Under the pieces are notes generated by a model. The model worked only from the letters and a program-made list of their open reading frames with translations, was not told the origin of the DNA and did not search any database. A stretch of 64,000 nucleotides of DNA, taken from positions 2,666,001-2,730,000 of the forward strand of contig SPDT01000001.1 of the NCBI GenBank assembly GCA_008477525.1. Reading direction: 5' to 3'. Positions within the stretch are counted from its first letter, which is position 1, and each line of letters begins with the position of its first letter. A program made the position numbers and the translations under genes. Source of the stretch: Hypomyces perniciosus. Lineage: Eukaryota; Ascomycota; Sordariomycetes; Hypocreales; Hypocreaceae. Positions 32,041 to 41,183 of this stretch are shown in pieces.

Positions 32041-32847
32041 ATGAAGCTTTACTCTAGCCTTTCCGATGACCTCGCCAACTGGGCAGAGCGCCAGCCTGTT
32101 TTCTTCACCGGCTCAGCAGCGACGCATGGCCAACATATCAACGTCTCTCCCAAGGGTTTAGATGCCCACTTTGCTGTTCTTGGCCCCAACCAATGCGCCT
32201 ACATTGACCGAACAGGTTCTGGGTGCGAGACGATTTCACATGCCTACGACAATGGTCGGCTTTGCATCATGTTTATGAGCTTCGGGCCTTTGCCCCGCAT
32301 CATGCGACTTTTCTGCCGTGCCAGCGTCATCGAATGGGACCAGCCAGCCTTCCCCGCCCTGGTTCGCAAGATCGCCAAGGGCAAACGTGAGGCCTTTGAC
32401 GGTGCACGTGCCATTATTCTTTGTGATATCTGGCAAGCTCAAACGAGCTGCGGATATGGTGTCCCTCGTGTCAAGAAAGGTCTCTATGCACCAGACGCAG
32501 ATGATGGTGCTGGTCCCAGACCCATCGACGAACTTCTCCGCGAGGGAAGCGACGGCGAAACACTCACCGAACTGGCCGTCTTCGAGCAGCGTCCCACACT
32601 GGACCAATACTCAGCCAAGAAGGCGCAAAGCAACGGCATGCTCCAATACCAAGCCATGAAAAATACCAGCAGTATCGACGGCCTACCAGGTCTCCGTGCC
32701 GCCCGACGAGAGGCGGGGCAACGACTCTGGGTGGGCGACGCAAAAGCGAGGATTCGCCGAATCGCTGCAGAGTGGGAGGCCGTAGCTGTGGGGTTTATGC
32801 TGGCGAGTGTTTTGTACTTTTTGTGTGCCTTTATTATTGTCCATTGA
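32041..32847 (+). CDS. Pyridoxamine 5'-phosphate oxidase-like split-barrel protein with C-terminal membrane anchor
   Basis: A single exon encodes 268 aa. Residues 1-125 match the FMN-binding split barrel of the fungal PNPOx-like family: VFFTGSAATHGQHINVSPKG, AYIDRTGSGCETISHAYDNG, LCIMFMSFGPLPRIMRLFCR. Members are related to pyridoxine oxidase, but most have no proven enzymatic role, so vitamin B6 synthesis should not be assumed. Residues 125-225 include CGYGVPRVKKGLY, also typical of these proteins. The last 20 residues (AVGFMLASVLYFLCAFIIVH) form a hydrophobic segment at the extreme C-terminus, so this looks tail-anchored with the barrel in the cytosol. The ATG was chosen because family similarity begins at once. 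Confidence 0.87.
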   Translation: MKLYSSLSDDLANWAERQPVFFTGSAATHGQHINVSPKGLDAHFAVLGPNQCAYIDRTGSGCETISHAYDNGRLCIMFMSFGPLPRIMRLFCRASVIEWDQPAFPALVRKIAKGKREAFDGARAIILCDIWQAQTSCGYGVPRVKKGLYAPDADDGAGPRPIDELLREGSDGETLTELAVFEQRPTLDQYSAKKAQSNGMLQYQAMKNTSSIDGLPGLRAARREAGQRLWVGDAKARIRRIAAEWEAVAVGFMLASVLYFLCAFIIVH

Positions 32848-33732
32848 TTGATGTTAGAAGAGGGGGGTGAAGCGGGGGTTATTATCTCTTAAGGGTTCTT
32901 TTGTATAACTGGTTTATTCTTGTTTTTTTTTTATGAATTGGGAATTATAGACGACGACGACGACGATGATGATGATGAAAAAAAATGGGGTTTGGGATTT
33001 TCTTCACGTTTTGGATGGCTTTTTTTTTCGTCTTCTCTTTTCTTTTCATGTCACATGTCATTATGCTTTGTATTTGGTCTACGATAGATTTCATCCCCTT
33101 GCGGGGAATTTCTGATGAAAACAATGCGCCTGTTTGGACTTTTGCAGTGCATGATGAAATAATGCCTTGATGTTGTGTCGTACATACAATGGTGGTAGTA
33201 GAAATACCGGGGACATTGCATGAAAAAGGATAGTAAATGTCTTGTGGTCTCGTCTAAATGGCAACTCAACTGCCAAGCTCAGGAGAGGGGAACCCAGCTG
33301 AAGCTGAAAGCAATTGTCACCAGTTCGCTATATCCTAATATCCTGTTTTTTTTTCGGCATCGCTACACTCCACCCATCTTTTCCTCATCCATAGACATGC
33401 ATTCGCCGGGCTAAGGCGTCGACTCGGGTACCTAGGTAGGTCATGTTATGCATCCTAGTCCTTCTGTTGTTCCCTTGCGGGTCCTCCATCATTCTGAGCT
33501 CTTGGTCATCATACACGCTAGTGAGGGCAAGTCCCAGAATCGAGAACTACACTGATCCCAACCAAAATGGCTTGATGTTTGTTCCGTTTGCCGTTGGAGC
33601 TTCCAGGGGGTAGCTCGTCGTGTTCCTCGTTGAGGAGGCCAGCAACGGGGCATGAGAGATCTCATCACCGTTTGCGTCTGCTAGACTGATAGGTCTAATA
33701 ATGCTTGATCAAAATGATACCAAGTTCGGTTG
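32848..33732. other. Convergent spacer between the PNPOx-like gene and upf3
   Basis: 885 bp of 3' flanks. It contains a GACGACGATGATGATG trinucleotide run at about 32950-32978 and TACCTAGGTA at 33429. No gene is visible. Confidence 0.45.
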
Positions 33733-35838
33733 TCACCCCCCTCCGTTCGCCGTGGAACTGGCACCGTTGGTTGTAGCAGCAGCCTGGCTGCCGTTGGTCG
33801 CGGCATTGCCCTTCCCACCACCGCCGCCGCCCCGTCCACGTCTGCCGCGTCCGGCGTTCTTCTCAGCGCCAGTAGAATTAGTAGGACCACCTGCCGTAGC
33901 AGCACCCCCACCAGTGGTACCAGTAGCCGTCGGCTTCTTGTCCTTGCGCTCCAGCACCTGAACTGTGCCCTGGGCGACAGAAATAGGGCTAGCCGAAATG
34001 GCCTTGAGGAGACCAGCATGCTCAGCAAAGTCCACATACGCAAAGCCCTTGCGCTTGTCCATCTCAACGAAGGTGATGGTACCGAATGCCTGGAGAGCTT
34101 CCTTGAGCACACCTTCGGTGATGCCTTGAGAGGGATTGGCGTGCTTGACGAAGCCGCGTGTAGCGTTTGCAGACACCCCGGTGGGTTTCTTCTGAGAAGA
34201 AGAAGACGATTTGTTAGAGCTGCCCTTGGGGCCGTTTGAGGTGTTCGAGGACGATTTGGCGGCGTTGCTCTGCTGGGAAGTTGCCGGAGTATCCGCAGTC
34301 GCCTTTGGAGCTTCCACTTCGGCGCTAGCACCACTCTTCTTCTTGAGAATCACAGGAGCTGTGGTGGTTGAGCTCTGTGCAGCTGTTGCGTCGGCGGCCT
34401 TGCCCTTATCAGTGTTCTTACCACCGCGGTTCTTACGACCAGATGGTTGAGACTTCTGTGTAGCAGAAGTTGATGACTGAGCCTTGGGAGGCTGAGAGTT
34501 TACTACCTCCGTAGCTGGGGCTGGTGGAGGCTGGGTCTCACTTGCTGCTGGCGTAGAGTCCTTATTGTTCACAGCAACCTTTGAGTCGGCTTCCGCCTTT
34601 GCAGCGTCTTGTCGAGCTCGTCGATGAGCACTACCCGGACTCAACCCGAGGTCTCGCTGCAATATGCGAGCCGCCGCCGCAATGCCTGCACGACGGCTCT
34701 TAGCCGGTGTCGCCTCGGCGGCATTAGCATTGACATTGGAATTGCTGCTGGAGGTGTTGATTTGACTGGCGGCATTCTTGGCAGCCTCGACAGCTTGCTC
34801 GGTGGCGGCCTTCTTAGTGAGGATTTTCACTGTCTCCTTGGAAGGGGCCTTGTCAGACCTTGCACTCTTAGACTCCTTGCCCTTCTTCTTGGACCCGTCG
34901 TCTTCCTTGGTTGCACTCTTGCTCTTAGAGGTAGCCGCCTCCTGTCGGGAATGTTTGGCGCTCTTTGCAGCACTAGCCTCCTTGACCTTGTTTGCCCTCT
35001 TCTCCCTAAGATACTCGATCAACGGAGTAGTCGTGACCTTGGCTTCGGCTGTCTCGTCAGTGTCCTCGTTGTCGATGCTCTCCCGCATTGGGGCAGGATT
35101 CGCTAGACCCTCTAGAAATGACATAAACTCTGGATCTTGATCGATAGTCCCCTGGCGAGCATCTGTCCGTTTCTTGGCCCCCGGTACCTTTTTGTAAATT
35201 GCAAACTCCAGTGAAGGGGGTCCGATAAGTGAAGGGCTTGTGAATGTGCACTTGGCATCCTCCCACGTTGCAGAACGAACCACCTCACTGAGGGGCATGA
35301 TGTAATCCTTCCGCGTTAGGTGAAGATATGCCCGCCCTGGACGCGATGGCTTTGAGGGACTTTGATGCGCTATGTTAGTTTGTCGCCACAGTGAAATTTG
35401 ATAGCAAAGAGGAATCGAGACATACTCGTGAGAAATTTTGCCAATGGCATAAGAGAACCAATCGACTTTTCCATTGCCAACGTCCCATTCAGGCCCCAGA
35501 ATAGTCACAAATTCGACCTGCGTCATGCCCGGGGGCAGACGTCGGATCACGACCTTGTCGCCCTCATTAGGGGTTTTAGTCCTGGAGGTCTTCGCCATCT
35601 CGACGCCATTGGTGCTCTTGGCTTCGCTGTGTTTGTCACTTGCGGCTTTGCCTCTCCCAGATCGAGTTGCGCCGGCATCCGCAGCACCTTTGCTCTAGTT
35701 CATGTTAAGATATGCGCGCCTCTCACTCATGAGGTTTAAACACACACTCACCCTGGCAGACTCATGCGTTTGGCTCGCGGCAGCGGAGTGCACCCCGTTT
35801 GTCCTGCGTGACAGGACTTGCGGTGCGGTCGTAGACAT
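33733..35838 (-). CDS. upf3: Upf3-like nonsense-mediated decay factor with an added C-terminal RRM
   Basis: Three exons on the minus strand (35752-35838, 35426-35694, 33733-35359; introns 57 and 66 nt) encode 660 aa. Upf3 links Upf2 to mRNPs and triggers decay of transcripts with premature stops. The Smg4/UPF3 domain spans about residues 73-230: KVVIRRLPPGMTQVEFVTIL, then KISHDPSKPSRPGRAYLHL, whose D is created by the intron 2 junction, then GPPSLEFAIYKKVPGAKKR. The middle 280 residues are Lys/Ser/Ala-rich and probably disordered. At 521-593 lies a second, canonical RRM-like unit with RNP1 KGFAYVDF. The tail is RGRRGRGGGGG-rich. At intron 2 the first AG (4 nt past ACTAAC) is passed over for CAAAG. 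Intron 2 is 66 nt and has no stop. Confidence 0.9.
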
Positions 35839-36528
35839 CGCGCATGTCGCTTTGCTGGTTCGTAGGGACTGGGCTAATGTTTGGAGTTGAAGAGACGATG
35901 TGAATTCATCGCCATCGGAACGAGATGTTCAGATAAGCTTGACGAGTCAACATTGAGAAGGAGAGCCCCACTAAACCGCACCTGAGCCTTGTGGCAGACA
36001 TGCAATTAAGCCACTTTCAGAGCAGTCACGTGGGATGATGATGTTCAACGTTGTCTGGGATCGCGTTTTATACTGAAATGAATGGGGGGTCTTCTCTTTG
36101 ATCATAGCTGGAATAAGTCACTACCGATGGCCGCAGTGAATCTTCTTTTTAGAAATAGATAGACGCTTCTGATTGGGGAGGCTGGTGCCGAGAAGGTATG
36201 AATGATTGAATGCATTATGCTCGTAACTCAGATGGCCTATTCCGTCATAGGTGTCGCCTTACAGCGAGTAAGCCCACTGTTCAGGGTCCCCCGAAGAACA
36301 TCCGGCATCCGCTCTCCCACTGAAGGCTGGTGCAGCCCCCTGTTCCGTTCCCCAATAGCGAGAACAAGACCAACCCCACCAAAGCCCTCCATCACCGTCA
36401 TCTACGCCCGCTGATAAAGTATCAAGTATCCCAACGACGCTGCTGCTCCTCCGCTTCGCGTTGGGCTGAGATCTTCCAGCCCGCACGCTCCTCTCGCCTC
36501 TTCTGCGACGGGGTGAGTCTCTCTCATC
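35839..36528. promoter_or_regulatory. Divergent spacer between upf3 and sit4
   Basis: 690 bp between head-to-head start codons; both promoters must lie here. Only general AT/GC variation is visible, including CACGTG at 36028. No repeat or RNA gene is apparent. Confidence 0.45.
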
Positions 36529-37907
36529 ATGGCAGCAACCATACCTCGACCAGGGCCTGCCAATCTGCGCCCCAATGCCGGGTTGGATGAATGGCTGGAG
36601 GAGGCCAAACAATGCCACTACCTGCCCGAAAGGGCCATGAAGGAGCTGTGTGAAAAAGTCAAGGAGATTCTGATGGAGGGTAATGGCAATATACATGGCG
36701 CCTTTGATATCACGAGGCGGTACAGCCCTGCTGACTGCCCTTGTTCATACAGAGTCCAATATCCAGCCCGTCTGTACGCCCGTTACAGTATGTGGCGATA
36801 TCCATGGCCAGTTCTACGACCTCCTCGAGCTCTTCCGCGTGGCGGGTGGTATGCCAGGCGAGTCGAATGCACAAGCGCCGAAGACAGCGACCACAGTCAT
36901 TACTCCCGAGGACGTCGAGCCCCCGACAGAGATCACAAACCCCAAGCTAAGGAAGAAGCTGAAGTCCCCTGGAGGCGGGGTGAACTCGAGTGATCCCGAG
37001 GGCGAGGAAGAGGGCGAAGCTTCGTCTGCTTCCCGCCCTGGCCCTGGGGAATTTGGTGCGACAGTGACATCTTCACAGAGTGCAGATACCCGATTCATCT
37101 TTCTCGGCGACTTTGTCGATAGAGGATACTTTAGCTTGGAGACGTTTACGTTGCTCATGTGTTTAAAGGCAAAGTAGGTTACCGACTGTATCCACCATCA
37201 TAGGCCTTTCCACTTACACACTACATGCAGATACCCAGACCGCATAGTTCTCGTTCGTGGGAACCACGAGTCCCGTCAAATTACGCAAGTCTACGGCTTC
37301 TATGAAGAATGCCAGCAGAAGTATGGCAACGCGTCTGTATGGAAGGCGTGCTGCCATGTATTTGACTTCCTTGTCCTCGCCGCAATTGTCGACGGAGAAG
37401 TGCTCTGTGTTCATGGCGGCCTGAGCCCCGAGATCAGAACAATAGACCAAATCCGCGTGGTCGCGCGTGCTCAGGAAATCCCCCACGAGGGAGCTTTCTG
37501 CGATCTCGTCTGGTCAGACCCAGACGACATTGATACATGGGCAATCAGCCCGCGTGGTGCTGGATGGTTATTTGGCGACAAGGTGGCGACGGAGTTTAAT
37601 CATGTCAACGGTCTGAAATTAATTGCACGGGCACATCAGTTGGTTAATGAAGGATACAAGGTAAGATGTCCTCCGGATAACTGGCCGGTATGCTGTTACT
37701 GACATTCGACTCAAGTATCATTTCAACGAAAACTCGGTTGTAACGGTTTGGTCGGCGCCTAATTATTGTTATCGGTGCGGCAATGTCGCATCCATCATGT
37801 CGGTGGACAAGGACCTGAACCCCAAGTTCAGCATCTTCTCGGCCGTGCCCGATGAGCTGAGGCATGTGCCTGCGAGCAGGAGAAGTCCGGGAGATTATTT
37901 CTTGTGA
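36529..37907 (+). CDS. SIT4: Sit4/PP6-type serine/threonine phosphatase catalytic subunit
   Basis: Four exons (36529-36679, 36753-37173, 37231-37660, 37716-37907; introns 73, 57 and 55 nt) encode 397 aa. Sit4/PP6 controls the G1/S transition, nutrient signalling and cell integrity with SAPS-domain partners. The PPP metal-site motifs are intact: GDIHG 65-69, GDFVDRG 169-175, RGNHES, HGGLSPE. PP6-specific stretches include [38 protein letters not shown] and [12 protein letters not shown]. The C-terminus DYFL is the usual carboxymethylated end. Between GGMPGE and DTRFIF lies a 75-residue insertion (about 86-161) with [17 protein letters not shown] and an acidic run; human PP6 has none here, which explains the length over about 305 aa. 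PPG1 is the main alternative; the core favours Sit4. Confidence 0.93.
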
Positions 37908-38336
37908 TTAGAGGGTATTTACAAGGGCGAGTTGGGTCGGGTTCTGCATGTAAACTAGCATACGGGTTGAGATATCCATGACTTTCAATGAATAAACAAT
38001 GCATTATAGGCTGTTTGGGTACTAGCATGATGTCCAGTGTGGTCTGGCTCCTTTTGAAAACGAGCATATCTTCTTCTAAAGTAGGTGAGGTTTCATAAGG
38101 AGAATGGATATAGGAGAGACGAACTCTAGATGTTGATGCCTTGATGGTTCGCCGGAGTAATACTCCGTAAATTGAGCTCCGCAACCCGCCAAGACCACGA
38201 TGCTCTTATCGATAACAGTGGATCCGCGCGACGTTCCCGTCGCTTCAAAGTTCAAGCTCCCGCGACCAAACACTTGCGACAGGCCATCACCAAACAACAA
38301 CCAAACCTCTGTGGCCCATGACCGAAAACCAGCACC
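37908..38336. other. Spacer between sit4 and cwc27
   Basis: 429 bp with the sit4 3' flank and the cwc27 promoter. TACTCCGTA sits at 38161. No gene is visible. Confidence 0.45.
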
Positions 38337-39974
38337 ATGTCGTCGATTTATAACCTTGAGCCCCAGCCTACGGGCTCTGCAATTCTCCATACGACCCTCG
38401 GGGAGATCCATGTCGAGCTCTTCGCGAAGCAGACGCCGCTCACGTGCCGAAACTTTCTCCAACACTGCCTCGACGGCTACTACGACGGCACAATCTTTCA
38501 CCGACTGGTTTCAAACTTCATTCTCCAAGGCGGCGACCCGACAGGAACCGGAAATGGTGGAGAATCGATTTACGATGGAGGAGCCTTTGGTGGTGATCTG
38601 GATGCATGGCCGTTGGACCAGAGGCTGGGGAAGAATGCAGGGCCAAACGGCATCAACTTCAAAGACGAATTTCATTCACGACTGAAAATAAATCGACGAG
38701 GCATTCTGGCTATGGCTAACGAGGGCAAGCCCGATACGAATGGCAGCCAGTTCTTCTTTACACTAGACAAGGCGGAAGAGTTGAATGGCAGGAACACAAT
38801 GTTTGGGAGAGTGGCTGGCGACACGATTTACAATCTAGCAAAGATTGGCGAATCAGAGGTTGATGAGGCGACGGAGAGGCCTTTGTATCCCGTCAAGATC
38901 GAAAGAGTAGAGATTCTTGTGAATCCTTTCGAGGACATGAAGAAGCGATCGAGAGTTGCTCAGGTACAAGAGAACCCCAAGGTAGACAAGGACAAGAAAA
39001 AGAAGAGGAAAGGGGGCAAGCAACTTCTAAGCTTTGGCGACGAGGAAGGAGACGAAGAGGTGCCTGTTTTCAAGAAGGCCAAGTTTGACACTAGGATTGT
39101 GATGGAAGACGAGGAAGCTCCACCACCGCGGGAGAAGAGTTCGAAATCGAAACCGAAACCCGCACAACGAGATGTTCCAGAAAAGAGTATCTCGGAGACG
39201 AAGTCGGATAGGGATGGAGAAGATCCGATCTCAGATACCAGGGTCGAGGGAGAGAGGCGGAAGGAGGCCCCTGCAAAGCGCAAGGAACCATCGCCGGAGC
39301 CGTCACCCGAACCGGAGCCGGTGAAGAAGAAGACTGCACTCGAGAAGGCAAACGAGGAACTTGCAGCGCTCAAGGCGTCAATGAAGAGGACAATTCACTC
39401 TGAGCAGCCGGTCGTGGAAAAGAAGAAGTCGGCGCTGGAGTCAATGATACCAGAAACGTCAATGCGAGGTAGAAAAAGACGACCCGGTGCCAACAATACT
39501 ACGGCAAACGAGGAACAGGTGGCCCTTCGCATGCTGAAGGCCTTCCAGGCGAAGCTCGACAAAGTGCCTCCCTCAAAGGAGGCCGCCGTTGAGACACAGG
39601 CCGGAGACGAGGAAGAGCAAGCCGCTAAGCCATCACACGATGACGAGACAGAGCTCTGTGACCTACACTTCATCGTCAACTGCCAGAGCTGTACCGCTTG
39701 GGACAAACAGGAGAAAGAAGACAGCGACGATGAGGGATGGATGGCGCATGCGCTTTCATTCGCGGCAGACAAGCTGGGCAAAGACCTAAGCAACCGGAAG
39801 AAAGCAGAGGAAGAGTTGGTAGTCATCGATCCGCGGGAGAAGGCTCGAACGCTCAAGGAAGAGAAACGGGCTGAGCGGGAGGCTCGAGCTGGCGGGTCTG
39901 GTCGAGCATGGGATCAGGCCAAGAATGCACAGATGGCACGAACTGCGTCATTAGCCGGCAGAGGTGCGAGGTGA
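38337..39974 (+). CDS. CWC27: Cwc27-type spliceosomal cyclophilin
   Basis: A single exon encodes 545 aa. Cwc27 joins the activated spliceosome (Bact) together with Cwc22. The cyclophilin domain covers about residues 12-205: AILHTTLGEIHVELF, FHRLVSNFILQGGDPTGTG, FKDEFHSRLKINRRGILAMA, NGSQFFFTLDKAEELNGRN. The Arg of FHR and Gln of QGGD remain, but the active-site Trp is Glu (KAEELNG), as in human CWC27, which is reported to be catalytically inactive. A roughly 25-residue insertion (DGGAFGGDLDAWPLDQ...) follows GGESIY. After residue 215 it is charged and probably disordered, with ALEKANEELAALKASMKRT and a conserved end region containing CDLHFIVNCQSC and DDEGWMAHALSFA. Confidence 0.93.
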   Translation: MSSIYNLEPQPTGSAILHTTLGEIHVELFAKQTPLTCRNFLQHCLDGYYDGTIFHRLVSNFILQGGDPTGTGNGGESIYDGGAFGGDLDAWPLDQRLGKNAGPNGINFKDEFHSRLKINRRGILAMANEGKPDTNGSQFFFTLDKAEELNGRNTMFGRVAGDTIYNLAKIGESEVDEATERPLYPVKIERVEILVNPFEDMKKRSRVAQVQENPKVDKDKKKKRKGGKQLLSFGDEEGDEEVPVFKKAKFDTRIVMEDEEAPPPREKSSKSKPKPAQRDVPEKSISETKSDRDGEDPISDTRVEGERRKEAPAKRKEPSPEPSPEPEPVKKKTALEKANEELAALKASMKRTIHSEQPVVEKKKSALESMIPETSMRGRKRRPGANNTTANEEQVALRMLKAFQAKLDKVPPSKEAAVETQAGDEEEQAAKPSHDDETELCDLHFIVNCQSCTAWDKQEKEDSDDEGWMAHALSFAADKLGKDLSNRKKAEEELVVIDPREKARTLKEEKRAEREARAGGSGRAWDQAKNAQMARTASLAGRGAR

Positions 39975-41183
39975 GGATACGATGAAGCGATATGAGTTGG
40001 ATGGATGAAACCCTGGCCGAGTGCATTCGTGCACCATGATGTAATTACTAACAGAGGAGCGACAAGCCAAGTTTGATACCCCCACTACTTCGTATGTACG
40101 AGTATGTATGTGCACATGCATGACGCTCCACCAAGCTTATCGAGCGGTTCACTGAGATATATCGTCGTGCGTTCAATGGGGTTCGTAAGGCGTAGAAGAG
40201 CTTTGGGGAGTACATATTATAACTCGGGCTGTTATGGATCAACTCAAATGTTCTGTATGTATGTAGTAATATGTAGTAGTGTGTAGATATATCTGTACGT
40301 GTATGGTTTGCTGGCTTGAAGCCGGCAAATGGATTGTTATCATCACGTGTTTGGAGCTTTGTCCAGCAAAAAAGATTATCACCACGCGATCTGATTGGTC
40401 CACGACATGTTCCTCCACGATGACATCGCAGCAGACCGCTGTCCAGCCCACTTCACGTTTGCAGAAACAAAGCATTTTCTCGATCCAGATTATTGATTGA
40501 GCTCGACTCGGGTCAGACTCAACGTCCGGTTTCCAAAATCCGGCTCGCGATAGCCATTCGTTCGTCGGCCGGGATGACGGCGCCTTGCAGGTGAAAGCTC
40601 ATTCAAGCGGCGGCACCACAACAGAGCAGCAGCGGCCCAAACCAACCAAAGGAGCAGCGCGCGCCCAGAAATCCAGGCCTTGTTGTCGCCCAGCCCACAG
40701 CCCCAGACAGACAGACAGACAGACACGACAAACAAAGAAGGCTTTTGGACAGACGCTTTCGCGGTGCTGTCATTCGTCGTGATTTGACAACGATACCCGA
40801 CCTGTCATCGATTATTAGGTTGAAATCGACATTGATACAGACAAATCCTTTCACAACGCCCTCCAGCCCCGTCCCCGCCAAGCAATCACGACAACTCGCT
40901 GAGCGGACGCAGACAGAAGACAACAGCGTGTTTTCCCATTTCTTCGAGGCCGACGACAGACGTAGCGCACGCACCAACCTATTAGCAGCTATCCTGGTGA
41001 ATCGAGCTCCCCAGCGAGACTGAGCACGACATCTTGGGCAGCGGCACTGCGCCAGACATCCAATCTCTCGCAACTGATTTCGAGGTGTCTTCGACGTGTT
41101 TCATACCCAGACAAACGCTATCGCCTGCGCTTCGAGCCGATAATTTACACGACCGGCCATCCCGTGGTCACATATTCCTCTCC
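39975..41183. other. Spacer and long leader upstream of hsf1
   Basis: 1.2 kb. The first part is AT-rich with TATG-rich microsatellite-like sequence (40080-40300). From about 40560 it becomes GC-rich and includes a CAGA tetranucleotide run at 40704-40724. The last 600 bp probably form the 5' leader. No gene is visible. Confidence 0.45.
40704..40724 (+). repeat. CAGA tetranucleotide microsatellite
   Basis: Five perfect CAGA units in the probable leader of the heat-shock factor gene. Confidence 0.85.

Noticed and set aside
36529..37907. Assignment of the phosphatase to PPG1 or PP4
   Set aside because: Core stretches such as [15 protein letters not shown] and [16 protein letters not shown] match PP6/Sit4 better; the insertion alone had suggested PPG1.
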